Shown here: in pieces, positions 12,048 through 22,216 of the stretch
How positions within the stretch are numbered: the stretch's first letter is position 1
Layout: the number at the start of each line of letters is the position of its first letter
Assembly: GCA_023374025.1 (NCBI GenBank)
Contig: SIJG01000101.1
Coordinates: forward strand, 186,001 to 250,000
Source: Heterodera schachtii
Taxonomy: Eukaryota > Nematoda > Chromadorea > Rhabditida > Heteroderidae
Direction: 5' to 3'
Length of the DNA: 64,000 nucleotides
Made by a program: the position numbers and the translations under genes
Notes under the pieces: generated by a model
Databases searched by the model: none
What the model was told of the DNA's origin: nothing
The model's input: the letters and a program-made list of their open reading frames with translations, nothing else

Positions 12048-14211
12048 AGAAAGTTTTTACACCAAAAAACAATGCTTATTTGGCCTGACCTAATTTTATA
12101 TTTTTTACACATCGAAATCATGAAGGCATTTTTTAACCTGATACCATCAATATTCATTTGTTTTCTTTGTTTCACTCTTCAAAAAATCAATGTCTCTTCT
12201 TTTTCCATTTGCTTAAAGACCCCCCTCTGCGGGTGAGTCAGCTCCCCTTCTGCCGAAAATGCACCAAAATTTCTGTCGGTTAAATAACGCAAAAAAAAAA
12301 AACAAGTCAAAGCAAAATGTAAAATACGTGTTTTTTAAAAATGTCGTATTTTTATATTTTACGCCTCAACTATGAATGTGTAGGAAAATGGGATGGGGGT
12401 TAGTCCGGCAGTCGGGACCAACCCTCCGAAAGGGCCCATCCTCAACGGCGCCATTTCCGCACAGAGAAGGATTTCTCTTTTGTTTTAGCCTCTGCTTTCT
12501 TAATCATAAGAGTATTCTCTAGAATCTCGCGACGACTTGGTTCCTCATCGGCTCGGGTGCACATGCGTCCCGGGAAGTCAATTTAGGCCATCGGAGGCCC
12601 AGCACTGTTACCCTTGCTTCCTCCATGGCTGTTTTTCATCTTTATTCGATCGGGAGCCGCCTGCACACGACACATTACGCTGATACAGTTATTCTGAATT
12701 TGTTATTTTAAATAGGCAATTTCAACCTTTGTTCCACTCTCCATCGGGCGAGCAGCCGATTCCGCCCTCTGCTTTGTGTAACGCTTGGGGCTGGTCACAT
12801 TTTCTAGGTAAAATGAGAATTAGTTTATGTTCGGGTGATGACCCGAGAGTGACATTTTAATTATTTTGATTTATGTAATTTCCCTCTCTCTGTAGCCCCA
12901 CACTATTTCTCTCATAGAGAAGATAAAATATTTGCAAAAAACTAATGTTTTTATCTGTTTTTCTGGGTATGCGTCTGGTCTGCACGTTTCTAACGAATTG
13001 CATTAAATATACGATAAAAATAAACCGTCTTAATTTTAATGAATTAGAGAAATTTGGGTTAAAGGTACCGATAGGCATGCCCCCTCTACGGACTCTTTTT
13101 ATCGGAGGGCTTATTCGTGTGCCAAAAATGAAAAATTAAAAAAAAAGACCAGTACACCAAACATATACTATGCATCGAGAAGCCCGATTCATTAAGAAAA
13201 GGCACCTCATTTTGAGCACATTTATAATTCTAAATAAATCATCTAAAAAAGTATAAGATAAATTCTACTCAAAATTCATAGTATTTTTAAAACGAATCAA
13301 AAAATTATAGTTTAAAAGTTGATGGGGGTGGGAAGATGCTAAAGAGAAAAAATGAGTACATAAACAATTCATATAAGACAAAATATTTTTAAAAAATCGA
13401 AAATGTTTGGCATTTTGCACATCAAAAAAAGGCCGACCATATGGTTGAAAACGTTCAAAAAAATGCAATTGAGGAGCCGTAGACGTCGTCCATGTACAGC
13501 CTATGAGTCTAAATATTTTAGATTTTTATCAAATATTTTTCCAGATTTAGATGTTAGAGTGGATTTTTAATATGTAAAACTGTGTGTTTAAAATAAGAAT
13601 TTCATATTTCAACAAAAATATAAAAATTATGGGGAAAGAAACTTTCTTTAAATTTTACAAAGAAAAAAAATTGAGGAGTTAGAAAAATTTCATCAACCCC
13701 TCTTCCCAGAAAAGAAAAAGGAAATTTAAAAAAATAAAAGTTTCCTTCTGCGCCTAGCGATAGTCGAACCATAAGTGACTAAATAATTATTTATCATTTT
13801 TTGACAAAATTCTAATTTTTGCCCAGATGCATTCCGTTTAAAGACATAGTATTTACAATCATAATTCGTACTCAAATTACTTCATCAAATGTGATTTGTG
13901 CTGCGCGATCCGAAGTAAATATTCAAAAATTGAATTCGATGTCACATTGATGTGCCGAGCAAAAACTATTTTTTGTCTGCTTCATTGCTTCACGAAATGC
14001 CAATATGTAGATCAGACAGACTTTCGGCCTGGAAAATAGATAATTAGGATTTACATATCACGACAATTAGGGGCAATATGTAAATATACATCAATTTTCA
14101 TTACAAAATCACTGTTAGAAAAAGTTTTTTTTAAAATTATTTTTTATAAAATAATATTTTTAAATATATATTTGCTTGTTTTCTCTTGAACTATTTTAAT
14201 ATTTAAGAGGA
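12048..14211. other. Mixed AT-rich DNA with a GC-rich patch and sequence shared with 40.7-41.5 kb
   Basis: A GC-richer, gene-less patch lies at 12,380-12,780. The segment 12,922-13,065 is a direct diverged repeat of 40,677-40,822 (shared ATCTGTTTTTCTGGGTATGC). 13,249-13,345 is a diverged copy of 41,396-41,480 (shared CTCAAAATTCATAGTATTTT). These link this region to the spacer and right arm of the second palindrome. No protein gene is supported. Confidence 0.5.
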
Positions 14212-14965
14212 AAAAAGTTACGAATTGCCAATCAATTCCATTCTGCCGATGGACGACTGCCAATTGGAACAGTGTCGGAGCAGCGTCCAAATCGTATCCG
14301 AATTGGTGGCAAACAGACATTGAGACTATCTAAATAAAAATCTTTTATTTAAATACTATTATTAATATTAAATAGATATTTTAATGTAATAGAAAAATTT
14401 CACAATTTAAATGTTAAAAATTTTTATATAACTATTTATACCATACCACCCCTTCTCACTTGAAAAAATATAGAAAAAATTGAAAAATATTAAAAGAAAT
14501 TAAAAGAATACTTTAAAAAAAGAAAGTTACCTTTTTTGAAAAAAATTTTTCTGGTAATTTTAAAAAAAAACAACATTTATTTTTGCTGAATAAAAATTTT
14601 GATTTTTAAGGGTCAATTTTATTGAAATTTTTAAAAATCAAAACCTGATATTAATTTTAATTATATACCGGAATTTGAGTTAAGAGGAAAAAAATTACGA
14701 ATTGCCAATCAATTCCATTCGGCCGATGGTCGAGTGTCAATTGGAGCAGTGTCGGAGCAGCGTGTCCAAATCGTATTGTGTGGTCAGATCAGTAACTGCG
14801 ATGCGCGAATGAGACTACCTAAATAAAAACCTTTTATTTAATTACTATTATTAAATATGAAGTAATAAATAGATATTTTAAAATTAGTAATAAAAAATTT
14901 TTTTCACAATTTAAAAATTAATAATTTTTTAATATATTATATCATTTATACCATCGCACCCCTTT
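14212..14965 (+). repeat. Tandem duplication carrying an exon-like GC island
   Basis: Two units about 480 bp apart (14,212-14,460 and 14,688-14,965) each begin with a GC-richer island followed by a near-identical AT-rich tail ending ATTTATACCAT.CACCCCTT. In the first island one frame reads ELPINSILPMDDCQLEQC then SSVQIVSELVANRH and stops; the second reads ELPINSIRPMVECQLEQC before diverging. Conservation of the peptide against changing third positions suggests exon origin. A more diverged relative lies at 42,520-42,660 and inverted at 38,075-38,214. No family is recognised. Confidence 0.55.
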
Positions 14966-15514
14966 TTTTAATTTGGGGACTATGACCGATATTTTCCTAA
15001 ATGAAATTTCAAATGAATCAAATATAAATGGATCTGTTGATTTAAAGTTATAAAACATATGGAAAGGAGATAATTAGCAAAATAAGTTAATATGTTTTTA
15101 TTTTAGTGAATGAAAAATTTTGTAATTAAATAAAGTATTCTCCTTTACTTAATTGATAAATTTAATAAATTATCCAATATCCAATTAATTAAATAGTGAG
15201 TAGACAATTTTTCGTCTGATTCCTTTAAAAATTGACTTTAGGTTATTTCGTTTTTGTCAATTCTTTTAACTTTAATGGACCAAAAAACAAATAAAAAATA
15301 ATGGAAAAAAAATTTTGCAAATAAAATGGCAAATTGCTGGAAATAATGGAACCAAAAATAAAACTCAAAAAAAGAAGGAAAAATATTAGAGAGACCAATT
15401 CACCAAACATTTTTTGAACAATTAATGTAACCATATGACATAAAATTTAAGAAATTGTTGTTCAAATCTTTGAACATGATTAAACCAGAAAAAACATGAC
15501 GCCTTTGAAATAAA

Positions 15515-15528
15515 GGACGAGTCCGTCC
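15515..15528. other. GGACG hairpin, recurrent motif
   Basis: GGACG-AGTC-CGTCC is a perfect 5-bp stem with a 4-base loop, set in ATAAA...TTTTTCTTTAT. The same stem with loop GAGAT or ATCTC sits at 36,911-36,925 and 43,998-44,012, the outer ends of palindrome 2. Flanking AT-rich sequence is also partly shared, so it marks a repeat family. Confidence 0.55.
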
Positions 15529-16487
15529 TTTTTCTTTATCAAACATTAAACTTTTTTTGCTGTATTTAAATAAAATTTTCCATTTTTGTTTTAAATAAAG
15601 AAAGACAACCCAAAAACATGAATTGAAATATTTTTTTATAGAAATTCTATTTTTTCAAAACCCACAAAAAAAGTAAATCTTGTAAAAGTTTTGTTTAGAA
15701 AATATGCTTAAAATTCCAAAAACTTGGGGGCGGCACCGCCACCAAACCTAATAAATAAATATATAATTTAAAATAATAATAAATGATGAGGTCAACATGA
15801 GATCAATGACTAAATTTGAATTTTTTCTTATTGCAAGAAAATAAAAAAATTTTAATCATGTTTTCTTTTGCATTGTTTTAATTTTATGAATAATTTACAT
15901 AATTTTATTTTGCCAATAAACGTTTTTTTAATTTTGAAGTTTTTCTTAAAAATATTAAATTTGTAAGGAAAAATAAGACGTAGAGGAAAAGAATACACAA
16001 AAAAATTGTTTGTCGGATTTGCACACACCTTTTCTTCCGCGCGTTCGTCTGTGCCCGGTTTGCTTTTGCTGAGTCAAGCGTGACGGCACGGCCAGTTTTT
16101 GAATGCGTTCATCAATGCCAACCAGTTTGTTGGCTCATTGTCCAAAGGTGGCATTTAAAGGGGCCACTTAATTAATTACTGCATTTAATAATTAATTAAT
16201 GTAAGAAGATTTTCGGCCTGGAAAATCATTAAATCTGAGAGGATTTGTTATTATATTTTGGCAAAAAATTGAAATTTGGTAGTTTTGAGACAATACATAA
16301 ATAAAATCCAGTTTTTAAAAAATTATCAGGGCACTAAAATATCAAATAAATTTTCCCTTTTTTAAATTTAATGTTCGGATTTTAAATTTAATAAATTTGA
16401 CACTCATTTTACATTTAGGTAATAAATATATGTATAAATAATATTTTTTAAATATTTAATTAATTTGATTGTTCATTAATTTACATT
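15529..16487. other. AT-rich DNA without a supportable gene
   Basis: A GC-richer patch at 16,030-16,170 (GCGTGACGGCACGGCCAG, GTTTGTTGGCTCATTGTCC) has no long open frame. The motif TTTCGGCCTGGAAAAT at about 16,210 also occurs at about 14,022, so it is repeat debris. Confidence 0.35.
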
Positions 16488-16625
16488 TCATGCGCAACAA
16501 TTTGTTGATTTGACACCGTTGAGCCTGATCAAATTCGCTGACATCAAAAATTGACACATTTTGCCAACAAAATTCCATTCCCAATTGTTTAAACATTTGA
16601 CTGCTTGTGAACCATCCCATTCAAC
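16488..16625 (-). CDS. Possible orphan exon (C-terminal, 45 codons), unknown product
   Basis: A GC-richer island is open on the minus strand from a possible acceptor (TTTTCAAAAG) to a TGA at 16,488. It reads VEWDGSQAVKCLNNWEWNFV, then MCQFLMSANLIRLNGV and TNCCA. Composition is protein-like (three Trp, four Cys), unlike the surrounding noise frames. No upstream exon or ATG could be placed, so this may be the last exon of a gene or a fragment. No family recognised. Confidence 0.35.
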   Translation of the reverse strand, partial: VEWDGSQAVKCLNNWEWNFVGKMCQFLMSANLIRLNGVKSTNCCA

Positions 16626-16995
16626 CTTTTGAAAACAGAAATTACTTAAAAATTGATAAAAATTTATGAAACGAAATAAATATTTTATTACTCAAAAAAT
16701 CCTCCAAGGTTTGCCAATTTTTGGATAAAATGGGCATTTTTCAAGAATACAAAATTTCATTCTAATAAAGTTTACGTAAATTTAAATTAAAGAGTGAATT
16801 TGAATAAGATTTCAAAGAAATTTGCAATTAAAAATGATATAATTTAAAATAAAGGATCGTTAAATCTTTAAAATGTGATGAACTCAGAAAAAAAAATACG
16901 TCTTTAAAAGAAAAACGAGTCAGATCTTATCTTTATGATAAATTAGTTTTTTTTACTGTTAATTATTTCCATTTTTAATTAATTAATTATTACCG

Positions 16996-17150
16996 TATCT
17001 ATGACAAGATGGGTCACCAAAATAAAAATGGCAACGACAGCAGATGATGTGCAGAGAGCAAATTTGGTGTTCTGCGAGCCCACTGCTCAGGATTTATGAA
17101 AACCCCGGCACAAGTCGAAAGCGGAGGGAATTGTGAAAGGAAAAGAATTT
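16996..17150 (+). pseudogene. Decayed copy of the exon-like island at 36,665-36,841
   Basis: About 150 bp align, in inverted orientation, with 36,680-36,838: shared GACAAG.TGGGTCACCAAA, CAGCAGATGATGTGC and CCGGCACAAGTCGAAAGCGG. In the 36.7-kb copy one frame is open throughout (see there). Here the same peptide is spread over several frames (ADDVQRANLVFC in one, PAQVESGGNCE in another), so this copy is broken. Confidence 0.5.
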
Positions 17151-17551
17151 AGTGGGCTGAATTGCGACAGTCTTAAAGATGAAAATTAATTTTTAAATAA
17201 GTTAAATTAATCAATAAGGAGATAATTATAAAAATAAGTTAATGGGACATATTACAAAACATGTTTGAATGTATTTATTGATTAAATTTTATTTGAACAT
17301 TGAAAAATAAATATATTAATTTAAAATGGTATTTACCCGGCTAAAAACTATTGAAATTTTGAGTAGAATTTGTCAACAGATCATAGCCAAAATTACCAAA
17401 CCGTTAGATGTAATTATTTTAATTTTATTTTTGCTTCTAAGATTTATCAAAACTAAAAAAGATAATAATTAGAAAAATTTTTTAAAAATGAAAAAATAAT
17501 GATATATATTAATTCTATAATAAAAAACTCGAATTTCAATTTTTTCATATT

Positions 17552-17740
17552 TTAAATAGAAAAATATAAAATTCTGCTAAAAAAGCAATGCTTGAACAAA
17601 TTTAATAATATATTTGCAGGATTTGGTGATTTGCGTTGCTTCCTTTTTCGATGCGCCGCTCGGACATCGATTTTAGCGCAATGTTCCACAAAATTTGGGT
17701 GGGCGAAATGAATGTCCGGTGCGCAATTAGTTGAAAACAC
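17552..17740 (-). pseudogene. Exon-like island related to the insertion at 34,479-34,755
   Basis: The minus-strand frame reads NCAPDIHFAHPNFVEHCAKI then DVRAAHRKRKQRKS. The insertion in the right arm of palindrome 1 gives NCASDIRFAHPHFEEHCALI then DLRAAR at 34,555-34,630. Substitutions between the copies leave NCA.DI.FAHP.F.EHCA.ID.RAA intact, which suggests a once-coding exon. Family unknown; it could also be part of a transposon. Confidence 0.45.
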
Positions 17741-18672
17741 AAATTCGTGCTTTATATATTAAAAATTGGTTTGATTTGGGCTCTTTGAATTTTTTTCAGA
17801 TCCGACTATTTTTACATTATTTTTTCATTTAAAAAAATAAATTAAAATTTTGCTTTATATATTTTAGATCGGAATGCAAAATCTAAAATGGTTTGAACAT
17901 GCAAAAAAAAGCTAAAAGGGATAAAAGTTTATTTTCAAAACAATTATTTTTTCAAAAAATTTTACCATTATTTCGAGGTTTTTATTTTAATTCATTTCCA
18001 CAATTCGTTGTTTTTATAAATCAAATGCTTTAACATTTCTGTTTCTCATATACCGTCAATTTGTCCTTTTCTGTCGATTCACTTTTTCCAATCATTTATT
18101 TGGCTTATTTTGGTGACAAAATTGAGGCAAACTTTGGGCGCAATTTCAAATTCAGTTTGGCCACTTTTTGAAAGAAGCAAAATTCAATAAATCTGATCAT
18201 TATTGTAAAGTGATGCTCAATATTCCCGTGTTTGTTTAACTCAAAAAATCTTTTTTTTTTTTTGGTTTCAGTCTCGGGTTTTCTATCTGTCTTCGACACC
18301 GAGTATTTTAGTTAATTTATATGAAGTTAATTGAAAATTTGGACCAATTTTTGGATGAAATATTTGGCAAAAAATTGGAAAATGAAAATATGGGAAAAGA
18401 AAGTGAAAAAAATGCATTTTAATGAAATAAAGAAAAATGGAAATATTCAACAAAAATTCTTGTAAAAAAAATTGAATATAAATTTGTGAAAAATTGGAAG
18501 CCATTCGGCGGTCGACATAGGAACGAACCTATAAAAAAAAATTTTTTTGATAAATTAATTTTAAATTAAATTCAAATGAATTTTGAATAATATTTTATCT
18601 CTACATTTATAGGGAAATAATTAATAACGCATAAAAATAATTACTAACAAATACGCATGGTTTTTTTAATCA
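17741..18672. other. AT-rich DNA without a supportable gene
   Basis: Only short, low-complexity open frames occur (for example minus strand 18,105-18,504), with no start context, splice signal or recognisable motif. Confidence 0.4.
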
Positions 18673-19835
18673 ATCTGTTCAATTCATTTGGTATTCTTAA
18701 TGTGTTGGAGAAAACAAAATTTAAAAAAAGGTATTTTCACATTTAAACCTGAAAAATCATCACACTTGGCAACCCTTCATTAAAGGTTTTCAAAAATCAA
18801 AATTTTTAAATTTCAATCTTTAAAACTTTTTAAAAATTTATTTTCGTGATTTGGTTCAAAAGAAAAAATCCATGCGAACATTATTTAAATGCTGATCAAA
18901 AAGTCAATTGCTGCTACGTGGTAATAAATTCCAGGGCTGTTTCGAATCGAAAAATAAAATGTGAAATACGAAAATAACAAATTTAAATTAAAAAAAGCTT
19001 AGGTTTTCCCAGAATAAAATGCAGTAAATTTTTTATGGTTATTTTTGGAAAAAATTCCTCTTAAAGGGTGAAATAGGCAGAAAATGCCAAAAATTAACTA
19101 AATAGGCTTAGAAACCACCTTTTGGTATTTAAAAATTATTTTTTGGTTTCTCACTTTTGGAAAAAAAACCGATTTTTTGAGCTACATTTTCAACAAAAAA
19201 AAATTTATTTATTTTTTTTCACAAACATTTTTAAATTCTCAAAAATGCTTTAAATATGTAAAAAAAAAAAATGAAAATATTTTCAAAAATGGCGAAATAT
19301 GTAGGAAAAAAGCCTAAATATTTACAAAAATATGTACATAATAATATGTAGAAAAACCCCGAAATATGTAAAAATATGTAAATAAAAGTCCCTACTTTGT
19401 TCGAAAACACAAAAAAGAAAGTGTTTTCGTATGGACTTGACGAATATAGAAGCGATTACTTTTCGCGTCAATTTTGTGTTTAAATATATTGCTTCGACCA
19501 ATAAAGTATTTCCTTTGACTTTGGCACAATTCGACACAACATTTGGACTACGAATTCTCCTCGCCATTTCTTCGACTTCTCCCTCTGTTGATTCCCTACT
19601 TTTGCATTCCCGATATTTCCCATACTTGTTATTCCGACAAATCCCCAAAATCTCCCAAAAGCAACAAATAAGTCGGAATTTCCCCGGTTAGACACCCATT
19701 TTGCATTACGTTTTCCCACTAATTAGAGCTGAATCCGGAAACAAATATCTATTTACATAATAAAGGAAGCTCTGATAATTGTGGTTTGGTTTGGGAGAGG
19801 GGCGGGCAAATTCTTCAAAAGCTATGAATTTTGAA
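18673..19835 (+). repeat. Third, partial copy of palindrome 1 arm sequence
   Basis: This stretch aligns, same orientation, with 33,070-34,480 (TCTGTTCAATTCATTTGGTA, GGTTTTCAAAAATCAAAATT, GTCGGAATTTCCCCGGTTAG, GGAGAGGGGCGGGCAAATTC) but is clearly more diverged than the two palindrome arms are from each other. It lacks the segment 33,700-34,260 of the arm (GTGCC/GGCAC-rich block) and instead has about 230 bp of different sequence at 19,420-19,600. It shows that the arm contains an older dispersed repeat into which a further element inserted. Confidence 0.7.
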
Positions 19836-20370
19836 ATTTTATTAAATTCTAAATAGAAAAACGACCTTTATAAATTATTATACAAAATTACTCAATATGC
19901 ATTAATCGTATTTTAATTTGTCTGATTCCTTATTTTATTTATTTAATCCCGATTTAATCTAAGACATGTCCACAGAAAGAGTAAGTGGATCACTCACTCA
20001 CTTTTGTGGACTTTTTCTTTTTTGCATAAATAAATAACTTTCATGGTGGTCACCATTTTGCCCGTCGTAATTCATACCCTTTCTCATGTGTCCTCCCTTT
20101 TTTTCAGTGCATTTCTCCGTGCCACCACTACTTCTTTTGCCTTCTATATTATTGACTTTTTATTGTTTGCGTCAACAAAATTCAAATAATTTTGAAAAAA
20201 ATAAATCAAATTAGGCAGAAAATCATAGCATTTTTATTAAGATTTTTGCTGTAAAGAATTATAGGATATTTTCTTGGAAAAATTGTGTTGATCTTTAAAA
20301 AATTGTACATTTCTTTCTATTAGTTATTTAGTCTGTCTTAAGTAAAATTTGTTAATTTTATACAGAACAT
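19836..20370. other. AT-rich DNA with a trace of F-box family C-terminal sequence
   Basis: TTTCTCCGTGCCACC at 20,113-20,127, just after TTTTTTTCAG, matches 4,117-4,131 in the F-box pseudogene (the LRAT segment). Nothing else coding is seen. Confidence 0.4.
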
Positions 20371-20425
20371 TTGAGACAGCATTTGGAGAACAGAAGAAAA
20401 TGAACAATCGAATTTTGAGGAAAAT
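20371..20425 (+). pseudogene. Exon 1 remnant of the F-box-like family
   Basis: GAGACAGCATTTGGAGAACA and GAAAATGAACAATCGAAT followed by TTGAGGAAAATGTGA match the 3' half of exon 1 of the gene at 2,574 (FETALGEQKKMNNRMLRKM). The start of that exon is absent here; degenerate GCCTAA units follow, as in the other copy. Confidence 0.65.
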
Positions 20426-20439
20426 GTGAAGATTAAGCC

Positions 20440-20512
20440 ATAAATCTTAGCTTAAGCAAGCCTATGTCGACGTTAGTTTGCTTAGGCTCGGCTTAGGCCT
20501 AAGCCTAGGAAA
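20440..20512. repeat. Degenerate GCCTAA/TTAGGC block
   Basis: CTTAGCTTAAGCAAGCCTA, TTGCTTAGGCTCGGCTTAGG and CCTAAGCCTAGG lie downstream of an exon-1 remnant, in the same relative place as the block at 3,008-3,120. Confidence 0.5.
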
Positions 20513-20812
20513 ATGCTAGCGTTTAAACAAAGTTGAAAACAAAAAATAAGCAACAGTTGCTTAATTAATCATAATCAGGATCACTTTTTTGACAAATGTC
20601 TAAAATCCGGAAATTTGGCTGTTTCATAAATCTCGATTGGATTTATAAAATACATTCGAATATATAGAATTTTTCAATATTCAGTTACCTAATTATTTGA
20701 CACTTTTGTCTTTGTTCTATTCAAAGTTTGTGCTTATCTAATTTCATTTAAAAAGCCCTTTAAATTTAAAATGTTTTTTAAATATTTGCAGGCGAAAATT
20801 AATTAATTTTAA

Positions 20813-22216
20813 ATGGGACAAGAATTATCCACCGCCGTCATTTCTTCTGCCATTAGTGAAAATCAGCAGCAGCAGCAGCAACCGTTGTGTTCATTTGTGA
20901 AAACATCTTTTGGAAGGCGACGGCATTGGTAAAAATCTGTACATAATAATCGAAATTTCATTCCCTTTTTAAATTATCACATTTGTGATGTGATTATGAA
21001 AAGAAATCAATTAATAAAATCAAAGGTAATAGTACCGATGGTAGCCCCCCTTTTTCGAAAAACAAAATTTTTGTTTTTTTTTCGGAAAAGATTATATTAG
21101 GGATTTTAAGGGTCGGAGAATCCGAATCTTTCGACTTTTTGCTCGAATCCGGGTTCGGGGTTCGACATAGGTCAAAATTACTGTCAGATTCGGATTCTCC
21201 GACCCTTAAAACCCTTAATAAATATTCACTCGAAAAAAATTTTCAAAATTTTGTTTTTCGAAAAAGTGGGCTACTACCATCGGTACTATTACCAAATCAA
21301 ATTGCGAATTTTTCATTTCCAAGGTTATTTTTTTCACGGCAATCATGTCTTTTACTGGTCCCGAAAAAAAAATTCTTTTTAACTTTTCTGAAAATTCTAT
21401 TAACACGTTCCTTGGGGTATTTTGAGGCGCTGAATATGAATCTGGCCTCCTTTTTGGCGAATTCCTGACTCTGAACCCGAATTCGAACATTTTTCGAAAA
21501 AAATTTTTGTTTTCGAAAGCCGTGAAAACATAGTTCCAAGGGTTTTTGGGGTCACTGATCACGAATCCGGCATCCATTTCGAATAATTCTAAGCCCCGGA
21601 CCCGAATTCGAATAAAAGGTCGAAAATCCAAGTCCTCCAAATTTCATTTTTTAGTCTAAAAATGGTTAAAATATATATGATATGGAAACAAACTGAATGT
21701 CATCCATCAATACTTCAGTAAAAAGATTATTTAAACCATTTTTAGACTTAAAATTTAAATTCCAAATTTTTTTTTGGAAAAATGTTCGAATCCGGGTTCG
21801 GGGTTCGGAATTCGCCAAAAAGGAGGCCGGAATCGTACTCAGCGCGTCAAAACACCCCTAGGAATATGTTATTAGATTTTTAGAAAACTTTAAAAAATTA
21901 TCTGGACCAGTAAAAGACATGATTGCCTTTTTTCACAATTTCAGTTGGATTTGCAACGATGTTTGGATGGACATTTTCTTTTATTTTGACCATGCTCAAC
22001 TCGGTCTAAAATTGGCACTGATTTCGCCACGTTTCGATGTTTTAGTGGACACGCACTTTAATGGCAAAAACGAATTAAAAATTTGGAGACCAATCGCCAC
22101 AATATGGGAACACAAACAAAAATAGAAAAGTTTGGCGTCTGTTCCAAATTTGTGCAATTTTCAATTCCGCAGCGTCCGCTGCACAATAAAATCCGCTTTG
22201 AACTTCTTGAAATTGA
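20813..22216 (+). pseudogene. Second F-box-like family gene, truncated and frameshifted
   Basis: Exon 1 runs from ATG 20,813 to 20,928 (MGQELSTAVISSA, then a short Gln run) and ends at GTAAAA in phase 2. Exon 2 starts at 21,945 after ATTTCAG, also in phase, and gives ICNDVWMDIFFYFDHAQLGL then LALISPRFDVLVDTHF. The frame stops at TAG 22,123; the expected continuation (CSKFVQFSIPQRPLHNKIRF) lies in another frame up to a clean GTAAGT donor at 22,217. No later exon follows: the first palindrome begins 200 bp downstream. The 1,016-bp intron holds a MITE and other repeat pieces. The F-box-like helix itself is intact here, unlike in the 2,574 copy. Confidence 0.75.
21025..21293. mobile_element. 269-bp MITE with 8-bp target-site duplication
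   Basis: Ends GGTAATAGTACCGATGGTAG and CTACCATCGGTACTATTACC are perfect 20-bp inverted repeats, and inner sequence (CTTTTTCGAAAAACAAAATT) continues the inversion. The element is flanked on both sides by AAATCAAA, an exact 8-bp direct repeat. An 8-bp duplication fits hAT-, P- or Merlin-type transposases; which one is not decidable. It sits in the intron of the F-box pseudogene. Confidence 0.9.

Noticed and set aside
15515..15528. Helitron 3' end or hammerhead ribozyme
   Set aside because: No CTRR terminus follows the hairpin, and the CTGATGA and GAAA ribozyme core motifs are absent.
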